This document shows, piece after piece, positions 6,123 through 14,203 of a DNA stretch of 48,807 nt. The stretch is from an uncultured Prevotellaceae bacterium (GTDB lineage: Bacteria; Bacteroidota; Bacteroidia; Bacteroidales; Bacteroidaceae), in NCBI GenBank assembly GCA_900318885.1, contig ONMN01000011.1, positions 1 through 48,807 of the forward strand, written 5' to 3'. The position numbers were made by a program, and so were the translations under genes. Under the pieces are notes generated by a model. That model worked only from the letters and a program-made list of their open reading frames with translations. It was not told the DNA's origin and made no database searches. Position 1 is the stretch's first letter. Each line of letters opens with the position of its first letter.

Positions 6123-8147
6123 ATGGACTTTCATTTAACATCCAAATACAAACCAACGGGCGACCAGCCCGAAGCCATCCGCCAATTGACGGACGGTTTG
6201 GAACGTGGCGATCAGGCACAGGTGTTGCTGGGCGTCACGGGTTCTGGTAAGACATTCACCATTGCCAATGTCATTGCCAACGCTGGAAGACCGACGCTCA
6301 TCCTGAGCCACAACAAGACGCTGGCGGCCCAGTTATACGAAGAGATGAAGGGCTTTTTCCCTGACAACGCTGTAGAATATTATGTCAGTTATTATGACTA
6401 TTACCAACCGGAAGCCTATCTGCCGGCAACAGATACTTATATAGAAAAAGACCTGTCCATCAACGACGAGATAGACCGTCTTCGTCTGCGAGCCGTAAGT
6501 AATTTAATGTCAGGCAGAAAGGACGTTATCGTTGTATCTTCTATTTCATGCATTTACGGCATGGGAAGTCCTGTAGCGCTGAACGAGAACATCATTGAAA
6601 TTCATCGTGGGCAAATCATCGACCGCAATGTTTTGTTAAGAAAATTAGTCGCTGCTTTATACGTCCGTAACGACATAGAATTGAAACGCGGCAACTTCCG
6701 TGTGAAAGGCGACACCGTCGACATTGCCATCCCCTATAGCGAGGCCATTCTGAGGGTCACATTCTGGGACGACGAGATAGATGCCATTGAGGAACTGGAT
6801 GCTTACACCATGTTGCGCATGTCCTCTTTCGACGAATACAAGCTCTATCCTGCCAATCTCTTTATGACGACAGAGGAGCAGACCAACATCGCCATCCGTC
6901 ATATCCAGGACGACTTGGTGAAGCAGATAGCCTTCTTCGAGGAACTGGGCGACAATATCAAGGCCCAGCGTATCAAGGAGCGCGTGGAATACGACATGGA
7001 GATGATTAAGGAATTGGGCCATTGTTCAGGCATTGAGAATTACTCACGCTATTTCGATGGTCGTGAGGCTGGCGAACGCCCCTATTGTCTGCTGGACTTC
7101 TTCCCTGACGACTTCCTGATGGTCATCGACGAGAGTCACGTCTCCGTACCCCAGATTGGTGGCATGTATGGTGGCGACAGGGCGCGCAAGACAAATCTCG
7201 TAGAATATGGATTCCGTCTTCCTGCAGCCTTCGACAACCGTCCGCTGACCTTTGACGAATTCAAGCAACTGACCCATCAAATCATCTATGTCTCAGCCAC
7301 CCCTGCTGATTATGAACTGAATGAGGCCGAGGGCGTCGTCGTCGAACAGCTTATCCGTCCCACTGGACTGTTAGACCCAGAGATTGAGGTGCGTCCCACA
7401 GAAAACCAGATTGACGACCTGATGGAGGAAATCCAGCAACGCATCAGCCGTAAGGAGCGTACATTGGTGACTACACTGACCAAGCGCATGGCAGAGGAAC
7501 TGTCGGAATACCTGTTGAACCACGGTGTGCAGACAGCCTACATCCACAGCGAGGTGACAACATTGGACCGCGTAAAAATTCTCGAGAACCTGCGCAACGG
7601 CACTTACGATGTGCTGGTGGGTGTAAACCTGCTACGCGAGGGTCTCGACCTGCCTGAAGTATCGCTGGTGGCCATTCTCGATGCGGATAAAGAGGGATTC
7701 CTACGTTCACACCGCAGTCTGACACAGACGGCTGGCCGTGCTGCACGAAACGTCAATGGCAAGGTCATCATGTATGCCGATACCATCACGGCCTCCATGC
7801 AACTCACCATTGACGAGACCCTGCGCCGACGCACCAAGCAACTGAAATACAACGAAGAGCACGGCATCACACCTACGCAAATCAAGAAGGCGCTGAACGT
7901 CTCGCTGACAACGGGAGACTCCAGCGATGCCAAAGAACTGCAACGTGCCTCGTTTGGTATTGAAGGCGCTCAGGCTGCCTTTGCTGCCGATCCCATCATC
8001 GAGCGCATGACACGTCCACAGTTAGAGAAGAGCATCGCCGAAACGACTCGTCTGATGAAAGATGCTGCCAAGAAACTCGATTTTCTGCAGGCTGCACAAT
8101 ATCGCGATGAGATTATCCGACTGCAAAAGGAGTTGGAGCTTAAATAA
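6123..8147 (+). CDS. uvrB: excinuclease ABC subunit B
   Basis: The 674-residue helicase-like DNA damage verification subunit of nucleotide excision repair. UvrA2 loads it at lesions, and it then recruits UvrC. Visible elements are Walker A GVTGSGKT (37-44), the damage-probing beta-hairpin YYDYYQPEAYLP (about 90-101), the DESH box (336-339), the motif V/VI region (LLREGLDLPEVSLVAILDAD, QTAGRAARN) and the C-terminal UVR motif (LDFLQAAQYRDEIIRLQKEL) that binds UvrC. Length and motifs are complete. The start is fixed by the N-terminus MDFHLTSKY and the promoter directly before it. It appears monocistronic, with a hairpin at its stop codon. Confidence 0.98.
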   Translation: MDFHLTSKYKPTGDQPEAIRQLTDGLERGDQAQVLLGVTGSGKTFTIANVIANAGRPTLILSHNKTLAAQLYEEMKGFFPDNAVEYYVSYYDYYQPEAYLPATDTYIEKDLSINDEIDRLRLRAVSNLMSGRKDVIVVSSISCIYGMGSPVALNENIIEIHRGQIIDRNVLLRKLVAALYVRNDIELKRGNFRVKGDTVDIAIPYSEAILRVTFWDDEIDAIEELDAYTMLRMSSFDEYKLYPANLFMTTEEQTNIAIRHIQDDLVKQIAFFEELGDNIKAQRIKERVEYDMEMIKELGHCSGIENYSRYFDGREAGERPYCLLDFFPDDFLMVIDESHVSVPQIGGMYGGDRARKTNLVEYGFRLPAAFDNRPLTFDEFKQLTHQIIYVSATPADYELNEAEGVVVEQLIRPTGLLDPEIEVRPTENQIDDLMEEIQQRISRKERTLVTTLTKRMAEELSEYLLNHGVQTAYIHSEVTTLDRVKILENLRNGTYDVLVGVNLLREGLDLPEVSLVAILDADKEGFLRSHRSLTQTAGRAARNVNGKVIMYADTITASMQLTIDETLRRRTKQLKYNEEHGITPTQIKKALNVSLTTGDSSDAKELQRASFGIEGAQAAFAADPIIERMTRPQLEKSIAETTRLMKDAAKKLDFLQAAQYRDEIIRLQKELELK

Positions 8148-8172
8148 GTTCTGCAACAGGAATCAGAACTTA
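8145..8172 (+). terminator. hairpin at the uvrB stop codon
   Basis: TAAGTTCTG (8145-8153, beginning with the uvrB stop) pairs exactly with CAGAACTTA (8164-8172) over a 10-base loop. The tract after it is A/T-rich (AATAAATTT) rather than a T-run, so termination may be partial. Confidence 0.5.
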
Positions 8173-8242
8173 AATAAATTTAAAATCGACGCTGAAAGTT
8201 TAAAAACAGCCTTTCTTCTGCTTGATTGCCAATTATTATTCG

Positions 8243-8250
8243 TACTTTTG
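8243..8250 (+). promoter_or_regulatory. -7 box of the DUF4468-porin unit
   Basis: TACTTTTG matches TAnnTTTG, 29 bases before the ATG at 8280. No perfect TTTG is at -33. This is the only promoter seen before the five-gene run ending with menA. Confidence 0.65.
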
Positions 8251-8279
8251 CACGAAAATAAACAAAAAAAGGACAAGAA

Positions 8280-8900
8280 ATGAAAAAGTTTTTGATAATG
8301 TTGCTGGCTGCATTACCTGTCAGCATGTGGGCGCAAGACAACAATTGGGAAATAGCCGAAGAAGAGCAACAAGAGGTTGTTAAGCCAGAAAAGGTCAATC
8401 CTGATGAGAAATACCTCCGTGGGGCTGTTCCCTTGGTCGACGGCAAGGTGGTGTTCAGTAAGACCATCGAGGCTCCTGGTAAGAGTGCTGATCAGATATA
8501 TACCATTCTGCACGACTACATTGAAAAGATGACCAAGGCTTCGTACCAGATACACAGTTTGTTAGTCGTCGAAGACACAGAAAAGCACAAAATCGGAGCC
8601 AGTTTTGAAGAATGGCTGGTGTTTAAGAAGGCAGCACTCATGCTGGACCAGACCCGTCTGTATTATGTCATTGAGGTCAATTGCAAGAACGGCGAGGCAG
8701 AGGTCTCTATCAAACACATCCACTATCTTTACGACGAGTACCGTAAGCCTCAGAAGCTTAAGGCTGAAGAGTGGATTACCGACGACGTGGCTGTCAACAA
8801 GAAGAATACGAAGCTTTATCCTTTCATGGGCAAGTTCCGTCGCAAGACCATCGACCGTAAGGATTTCATATTTAACAAATTCGAATCACTGTTGAAATGA
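8280..8900 (+). CDS. exported DUF4468-domain protein
   Basis: A 206-residue protein with an N-terminal signal peptide (MKKFLIMLLAALPVSMWAQ). An acidic linker (EIAEEEQQEVV) is followed by the DUF4468 pattern: LVDGKVVFSKTIEAPGKSADQIYTIL, a strand, a helix, then strands such as RLYYVIEVNCKNGEAEVSI and a conserved IHYLYDEYRKPQKLKAEEWITD. DUF4468 has a TATA-box-binding-protein-like fold, is usually periplasmic in Bacteroidetes, and its function is unknown. The stop codon overlaps the start of the next small gene (ATGA), so the two are translationally coupled and upstream of an outer-membrane porin. Confidence 0.82.
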   Translation: MKKFLIMLLAALPVSMWAQDNNWEIAEEEQQEVVKPEKVNPDEKYLRGAVPLVDGKVVFSKTIEAPGKSADQIYTILHDYIEKMTKASYQIHSLLVVEDTEKHKIGASFEEWLVFKKAALMLDQTRLYYVIEVNCKNGEAEVSIKHIHYLYDEYRKPQKLKAEEWITDDVAVNKKNTKLYPFMGKFRRKTIDRKDFIFNKFESLLK

Positions 8901-9064
8901 ACACTACCGTAATACGCAATTGGCTGAACATCATCTTCATGTTGGGAGCCATCGTAGGACTCATTTTCTACTTTACACACCATAAGGAGACAGGCATCTA
9001 CATCATCCTCATCTCTATGGTTGTCAAGTTTGCAGAGGCCTCATTGCGCATGTTTAAAGTATGA
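8897..9064 (+). CDS. 55-residue two-span membrane protein
   Basis: This short gene has ATGA overlaps on both sides: its ATG (8897) overlaps the DUF4468 stop, and its stop (9062-9064) overlaps the porin ATG at 9061. The product begins MNTTVIRNWLNIIFMLGAIV and has two hydrophobic spans (about 10-26 and 34-44), separated by the polar turn HHKETG, and a basic tail ending RMFKV. The exact overlaps and hydrophobic codon pattern make it a real gene. The function is unknown; location suggests an inner-membrane helper of the neighbouring envelope proteins. Confidence 0.85.
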   Translation: MNTTVIRNWLNIIFMLGAIVGLIFYFTHHKETGIYIILISMVVKFAEASLRMFKV

Positions 9065-11424
9065 AAAAAATCATCACTCTGCTCTTGCTGCTGGTCTGCA
9101 CGACAACCATCGTGCAGGCTCAGTCGTATAACCAACTGGATGACAACGGTAATTTCACCCAGCGCAACGAATACGGCAACAACAGCAATTTCAATCCCAA
9201 TAGCAACGACACCACATCGAAAAACAAAGAAGTGCCGTATGGTGTGCGTTTCTGGACGATAGACCGCCGATTTGGCGACATTCGGCCTACCGTCCCTGAC
9301 ACATTGCACCACCTGTTTCAAAACACCATCTACAACACTGGCATCTATGGAGAATACAATACGATAGGCAACAACTACACAGCCCGTCAGAGCCGTATTT
9401 TCATAGACCGTCCTTACATGAACACTTTTTTCTTCACCGATGCCTATAGTTATACCACGAAGGAGCCAGACCAGTTTCAGTTTATGAACACCCTGTCGCC
9501 ATACACGAATATCACCTACGACAACTGTGGCAACCAGCAATATGGTGAGGATCACATCGATGGGAAGTTTGGTGTCAACGTCAACAAAAACCTTGGAATC
9601 GGATTCGACCTTGACTACCACTATGGCATGGGTTACTATGCTAATCAGAGTACAGCCCATTTCCGTTCCGCGATATACGCCTATTATACTGGTGACAGAT
9701 ACCAGATGCATTTCCTCGGTACGCTATACCATCGCAAGGCCGCTGAGAACGGTGGTATCGTCGACGATGACTATATCACCCACCCAGAGGCCCAGCAGGA
9801 ACAGTACACGGAGGATGAAATCCCCACCGTGCTGTCGCAGAACTGGAACCGCAACAATTCCCAGCACATCTTCTTCTCTCACCGCTATAACGTCGGATTC
9901 TACAAGAAGGTGCCGATGACCGAAGCGGAAATCAAGGCCCGTGAATTTGCTGAGAAGTCGGCCAAGCAGAAGGAAGAGCGTGAAAACAAAGGGCAAAAGC
10001 TACAGTCGATATCGGAAGGTCGCAAGGGTGGCACCATTGCCGACAAACAGCCCTCAGGCCGTCCTGACAATGCAAAAATCATGGGTGACCAGCCTGATAT
10101 AGCAAAGACAGACATCGCCAACGACTCGACACGTATCAAGGTGGATACTGATGAAAAGATGGACAGTCTGAAGGCAGCGGCTGAGAAAGAGGCCGAAGAG
10201 GACAAGAACATGAAGAAAGTCTTCGTGCCTGTGACAAGTTTTATCCACACGCTGGAACTCAACAACCACGAGCGCACCTATCAGGCCTACCAGACGCCCG
10301 ACGACTACTATGCCAACACGTATTACGACATGAACGACGAGCATGCCTACAGTGGTGACTCCATCTACGACAACACCAAATACCTCTACATCAAAAATAC
10401 CCTCGCGCTAGCATTACTCGAAGGGTTCAACAAGTACATGAAGGCCGGTTTAAAGGGCTTTGTGTCCTTCGCGATGGAGAATTGCAAAATGCCTGTCCTG
10501 AATAGTGAATCGACAGGTTACATGATGAACAAATGGACAGACCACGCGCTCAATGTCGGTGGTCAGCTGTCACGTCACGAGGGCAACACATTCCATTTCA
10601 ACCTGAGTGCCGAGATAGGTTTGACAGGTATGAATTCCGGAGGAATAGCTGTTGATTTTGACACCGACCTGAATTTCCGACTGCTGGGCGATACCGTGAC
10701 ACTGGCAGCGAATGCCTATTTCCACCGCATGGTACCACAATTCTTTCAGAAGAGTTACCACTCGAAACACCTCTGGTGGGACCAGTCGCTGGATAATGAA
10801 ACACGCACCCACATCGAAGGCAACTTCAATTATCAGAAGACCGATACCCGTCTGCGCGTGGCCATCGACGAGATACAGAACTATACGTATTTCGGCATGA
10901 GTTACGAGCTTGATGCTCAAAAGAACAGAACGGGATTGACAGGAGGTGTCTACCAGGAATCTGGCAATATCAACGTGCTGACCGCCCAGCTGATGCAGAA
11001 CTTCCGCTTAGGTCCGCTGAACTGGGAGAATGTCGTCACCTATCAGAACTCCAGCAACAAGGAAGTATTGCCCTTGCCTTCGATTAACATCTTCTCAAAC
11101 CTCTTCCTGAAGTTTAAGATAGCCCGTGTACTTGACGTCGAGTTGGGTGGATGTGCCACCTATTTCACCAAATACGATGCTCCTGACTACCTGCCGCAAA
11201 TCGCTCAGTTTGCCATCCAGGAGAATCCTGACTGTCGTATTGAACTGGGAGGTTATCCGTTTATCGACGTCTATGCCAACTTTCAGTTGAAGCGTGCCCG
11301 TTTCTTCATTGCCATGAGTCATATCAACGCAGGCTCCGGCTCGAAAATGCAGTTCCTGACACCCCACTACCCTATGAACAACCGTACGCTCCGCATGGGT
11401 GTTTCATGGACTTTCATCAATTAG
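9061..11424 (+). CDS. putative outer-membrane porin (Porin_10 type)
   Basis: A 787-residue protein. A signal peptide (MKKIITLLLLLVCTTTIVQAQ) is followed by a polar Asn/Ser-rich stretch and the segment VPYGVRFWTIDRRFGDI typical of Bacteroidetes putative porins. Alternating aromatic/polar strands run to the C-terminus, which ends LRMGVSWTFIN, a beta-barrel terminal strand. A long charged insertion at about 280-390 (many Lys/Glu, containing AEIKAREFAEKSAKQKEERE) interrupts the barrel and probably forms a soluble loop. Presumably it forms a diffusion channel; no substrate can be inferred. It is translated from an ATG overlapping the small membrane protein. Confidence 0.82.
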   Translation: MKKIITLLLLLVCTTTIVQAQSYNQLDDNGNFTQRNEYGNNSNFNPNSNDTTSKNKEVPYGVRFWTIDRRFGDIRPTVPDTLHHLFQNTIYNTGIYGEYNTIGNNYTARQSRIFIDRPYMNTFFFTDAYSYTTKEPDQFQFMNTLSPYTNITYDNCGNQQYGEDHIDGKFGVNVNKNLGIGFDLDYHYGMGYYANQSTAHFRSAIYAYYTGDRYQMHFLGTLYHRKAAENGGIVDDDYITHPEAQQEQYTEDEIPTVLSQNWNRNNSQHIFFSHRYNVGFYKKVPMTEAEIKAREFAEKSAKQKEERENKGQKLQSISEGRKGGTIADKQPSGRPDNAKIMGDQPDIAKTDIANDSTRIKVDTDEKMDSLKAAAEKEAEEDKNMKKVFVPVTSFIHTLELNNHERTYQAYQTPDDYYANTYYDMNDEHAYSGDSIYDNTKYLYIKNTLALALLEGFNKYMKAGLKGFVSFAMENCKMPVLNSESTGYMMNKWTDHALNVGGQLSRHEGNTFHFNLSAEIGLTGMNSGGIAVDFDTDLNFRLLGDTVTLAANAYFHRMVPQFFQKSYHSKHLWWDQSLDNETRTHIEGNFNYQKTDTRLRVAIDEIQNYTYFGMSYELDAQKNRTGLTGGVYQESGNINVLTAQLMQNFRLGPLNWENVVTYQNSSNKEVLPLPSINIFSNLFLKFKIARVLDVELGGCATYFTKYDAPDYLPQIAQFAIQENPDCRIELGGYPFIDVYANFQLKRARFFIAMSHINAGSGSKMQFLTPHYPMNNRTLRMGVSWTFIN

Positions 11425-11454
11425 TCGATAGCTGAGAATTGAAAGCAGAAAGTT

Positions 11455-12090
11455 ATGATGACACAGAACCCTTCGCTCGATTTGGTAGAATTTGTGGAGA
11501 CAAAGATTCTTCCCCAGTATGCCAATTTTGACAAGGCACACAATATGGAGCATGCCACACGCGTCATACGCCGTTCACTGGACTTGGCACGCAAGACAGG
11601 GGCCGACCTCAACATGGCATACGCCATTGCTGCCTACCACGACTTGGGCCTCTCCGGTCCTCGTGCCATTCACCATCTGACAAGCGGTAAGATTCTGATT
11701 GCCGATGCACGGCTCAAACGCTGGTTCTCGGCAGACCAGTTGCAGATGATGAAGGAAGCCGTTGAGGACCACCGTGCCTCTGCGTCGAGGGCTCCGCGTA
11801 GCATCTACGGGAAAATCGTTGCTGAGGCCGATCGTGACATCGACCCTGAGACGGTCATCCGACGTACCATCCAGTATGGGCTGGCCAACTATCCCGAACT
11901 CGACACAGAAGGCCACTGGCAACGCTTCATGCAGCACATGAACGAGAAATACTCTGTCAACGGCTATATCCGTCTATGGATTCAAGGTTCGGAAAACGAG
12001 CGCAAGCTGAACGAACTGCGCAAACTGATTACCGAACCGAAGGAAATGAGAAAGGTGTTTGATAAGCTGTTTGAAGATGAAAGAAGATAA
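11455..12090 (+). CDS. HD-domain hydrolase
   Basis: A 211-residue cytoplasmic protein with HD-superfamily metal ligands: HNMEHATRV near residue 30 and the AYHDLGL box near 60, followed by EDHR and EADRDID. Such proteins are metal-dependent phosphohydrolases, often acting on nucleotides. The second half has a helical region (RKLNELRKLITEPKEMRKVF) with no known motif. The substrate cannot be read from the sequence. ATG at 11455 or 11458 are both possible. The 3' end overlaps menA by 14 bases, so the two are in one unit after the porin. Confidence 0.82.
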   Translation: MMTQNPSLDLVEFVETKILPQYANFDKAHNMEHATRVIRRSLDLARKTGADLNMAYAIAAYHDLGLSGPRAIHHLTSGKILIADARLKRWFSADQLQMMKEAVEDHRASASRAPRSIYGKIVAEADRDIDPETVIRRTIQYGLANYPELDTEGHWQRFMQHMNEKYSVNGYIRLWIQGSENERKLNELRKLITEPKEMRKVFDKLFEDERR

Positions 12091-12988
12091 CGTCCGTCAG
12101 AACTCCCCGAAAGCCTGGCTGTTAGCAGCACGTCCGAAAACGCTGACAGGTGCTGCCGTTCCTGTCATGATAGGCCTGTCATTGGCCTTTGTCGACTGTC
12201 GCGAATACGGCGACGACGCGTTCAGTTGGCTGGCGGCAGCATTGTGTATGCTGTTTGCTTTCATTATGCAGATTGACGCCAACTTCGTCAACGACTTCTT
12301 CGACTATGCCCGTGGCAACGACGATAGCGCCACAAGACTAGGGCCCCTCAGAGCCTGCACACAAGGCTGGGTAAGCATTGAGGCCATGAAACAGGCCATC
12401 GCCTCGACCACCGTTGTAGCGAGCCTCGTAGGACTGCCGCTGGTGTGGTATGGGGGACTGGAAATGATTGCTGTCGGGCTGTTGTGTGTCGTGTTCTGCT
12501 TCCTCTACACCACCCATCTGTCCTACCTCGGACTGGGCGACGTGCTGGTGCTGGTATTCTTCGGCATCGTGCCCGTCTGCTGCACCTACTACGTCCAACT
12601 GCATACCGTCACATGGCAGGTGTTCCTGGCTTCCGTAGCCTGTGGACTGGTCATCGACGGACTGCTCATCGTCAATAACTATCGCGACCGCTATAACGAC
12701 CAAGCTGACGGCAAACGAACGCTGGTGGTGCTCATTGGTGCCGATGCTACGGAGTGGCTCTATCTGGCATTGGGCTGTACGGCGTGTCTCATAGGACTGG
12801 TCTTCTGGCTGAACGGTCATGTGCTGGCCTTTGTGTTGCCATTGCTCTACCTGCTGTTTCACACGTTCACATGGCTGAAGATGCGCCGCATGAACTACGG
12901 ACGCCAGTTGAACGAATGCTTAGGCGAGACAGCCCGCAACATCTTTATCTACGGACTTTGCGTCAGTGCTGGCGTATTGCTACTTTAA
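12077..12988 (+). CDS. menA: 1,4-dihydroxy-2-naphthoate polyprenyltransferase
   Basis: About 303 residues from the chosen ATG. This UbiA-superfamily inner-membrane enzyme attaches the isoprenoid tail to 1,4-dihydroxy-2-naphthoate in menaquinone synthesis. The N-terminal AWLLAARPKTL is the family signature. The two Asp-rich prenyl-diphosphate/Mg sites are visible as VNDFFDYARGND (71-82) and NNYRDRYNDQADGKRTL. Eight or nine hydrophobic spans cover the rest. The ATG at 12077 fits the family N-terminus better than the upstream in-frame start at 12059. The 3' end overlaps by 9 bases a small convergent gene. The next menaquinone step (menG) is at 16079 in another unit. Confidence 0.93.
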   Translation: MKEDNVRQNSPKAWLLAARPKTLTGAAVPVMIGLSLAFVDCREYGDDAFSWLAAALCMLFAFIMQIDANFVNDFFDYARGNDDSATRLGPLRACTQGWVSIEAMKQAIASTTVVASLVGLPLVWYGGLEMIAVGLLCVVFCFLYTTHLSYLGLGDVLVLVFFGIVPVCCTYYVQLHTVTWQVFLASVACGLVIDGLLIVNNYRDRYNDQADGKRTLVVLIGADATEWLYLALGCTACLIGLVFWLNGHVLAFVLPLLYLLFHTFTWLKMRRMNYGRQLNECLGETARNIFIYGLCVSAGVLLL

Positions 12989-13135
12989 ATATAACCAGTA
13001 GATAGCGGCGGCGGCCAGGAGAAGCACGATGCCCACAATGGACTTAATCATGCACGAGGCCACTTTCTTCACCACGATGAAACCGATGATGATCAGCGCC
13101 AGCAACGCAAGGTAATAACCAATATTGTTTTCCAT
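12980..13135 (-). CDS. 51-residue two-span membrane protein
   Basis: Minus-strand frame from ATG at 13133-13135 to TAG at 12980-12982. The product starts MENNIGYYLALLALIIIGF and has two hydrophobic spans (about 6-22 and 30-47) around a KKVASCMIK turn, ending IYWLYLK. It begins 15 bases after the pseudouridine synthase gene and is probably cotranscribed with it. Its 3' end overlaps the menA stop, tail to tail. AGAAGA upstream is a weak ribosome site. I recognise no family. It differs in sequence from the 55-residue protein at 8897. Confidence 0.72.
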   Translation of the reverse strand: MENNIGYYLALLALIIIGFIVVKKVASCMIKSIVGIVLLLAAAAIYWLYLK

Positions 13136-13150
13136 TCTTCTATTTTCTTT

Positions 13151-14056
13151 TTATCTCTTTCTATCTTCTTCTATCACTCTCTTAAACTGAGACGGTACAG
13201 GAGTCTCAAACTCCAGGGGCTGGCGTGTCACGGGGTGGTAGAAACACAACAGCCAGGCATGCAGACAGAGGCGGTGCAGGGGGTCATCGCCATTGCCGTA
13301 TTTCGTGTCGCCACACACGGGATGCCCCATGTCGGCAGCATGCACGCGAATCTGGTTCTTACGGCCTGTTTCCAGTTTGAATTCCACCAGCGAATGCTCC
13401 GTCGTACGGTCCATGACGTAGAAGTGGGTAATGGCATACTTTCCTCCATTGTCAACGGGTGATGAATAGGTGATGTAGGCCTTGTTGTCCTTCAGCCAGT
13501 TCTCGATAGTGCCCTCGTCCTGTTCCATCTCGCCCGACAGCACGGCGACGTAGCGGCGGTCATAGACCATCTGGTGCCAGTTGTGCTCCATCAGCTGTTC
13601 AGTATCCATATCCTTCGCATAGACCATCAGTCCGCTGGTGTCGCGGTCCAGCCGGTGCACCACGTGGGCCGTACAGTTTTGGTGTGACTTCTTGAAGTAA
13701 TCATCCAACACCGACTTTACGTTCAGCGACGAGTGGCCTGCCGCCATCGACAGGATGCCTACGGCCTTCTCCACCACAATGAGCCAACGGTCTTCGTACA
13801 CTATCTTCACGTAGCGCGAACGGAAGGGTTGCTGGTTGCGCTTGGTTTTGCTGACTGCGACCTTCATGCCAGGCTGCAGCGGGTAGTCGAACTGCGTCAC
13901 CGTCTTGCCGTTCACCTTGATGCCTTGACCCTGCAGTGTCTGTTTGATCTTGGTGCGGCTCTGTTTCACGTTCGCAAGCAGGAATTCGAGAAGCGGCTGT
14001 TCCTGCTGGACCGTCAGATGGTCCCATTCTCCCTGAGCATTTGTATTGTACCTCAT
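13151..14056 (-). CDS. RluA-family pseudouridine synthase
   Basis: A 301-residue protein from the chosen start. An S4 RNA-binding domain lies at about 20-70 (LLEFLLANVKQSRTKIKQTL, then GIKVNGK), followed by the RluA catalytic domain with HRLDRDTSG (134-142), where Asp137 is the nucleophile, and later RKNQIRVHAADMGHPVCGD. It isomerises uridines in ribosomal RNA, most like RluC/RluD; the exact sites are not predictable. ATG at 14056 is chosen over the upstream frame from 14095 because the promoter's -7 box lies at 14065-14072, inside the longer reading. The mRNA is therefore nearly leaderless. Confidence 0.9.
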   Translation of the reverse strand: MRYNTNAQGEWDHLTVQQEQPLLEFLLANVKQSRTKIKQTLQGQGIKVNGKTVTQFDYPLQPGMKVAVSKTKRNQQPFRSRYVKIVYEDRWLIVVEKAVGILSMAAGHSSLNVKSVLDDYFKKSHQNCTAHVVHRLDRDTSGLMVYAKDMDTEQLMEHNWHQMVYDRRYVAVLSGEMEQDEGTIENWLKDNKAYITYSSPVDNGGKYAITHFYVMDRTTEHSLVEFKLETGRKNQIRVHAADMGHPVCGDTKYGNGDDPLHRLCLHAWLLCFYHPVTRQPLEFETPVPSQFKRVIEEDRKR

Positions 14057-14064
14057 AACAGCGA

Positions 14065-14096
14065 CAAAGGTACGGCAAAAAAACGAAAGTGCCAAA
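14065..14096 (-). promoter_or_regulatory. complete promoter of the pseudouridine synthase gene
   Basis: On the minus strand: TTTG (14093-14096), 20 bases, TACCTTTG (14065-14072), then only 8 bases to the ATG at 14056. This is a textbook element with a predicted leader of 2 to 5 bases. Confidence 0.85.
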
Positions 14097-14155
14097 CAAA
14101 TTGGTCAAAAACGTATCAAAAAAATGTGCATTTAACACTGAAAAACGGAAAAACA

Positions 14156-14187
14156 TTTGCGTATATCGATTATTGTTTGTACCTTTG
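14156..14187 (+). promoter_or_regulatory. complete promoter of the phoH-pyrF unit
   Basis: TTTG (14156-14159), 20 bases, TACCTTTG (14180-14187), 16 bases before the phoH ATG. It diverges from the pseudouridine synthase promoter 60 bases away and is the only strong promoter seen before the nine-gene run ending at 22460. Confidence 0.88.
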
Positions 14188-14203
14188 CACCATATTATAA
14201 TAT

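Noticed and set aside
8998-9711. Minus-strand frame of 237 residues
   Set aside because: Antisense of the porin, Val/Ile-rich by codon mirror of the porin's Asp/Tyr/Asn codons; no ribosome site.
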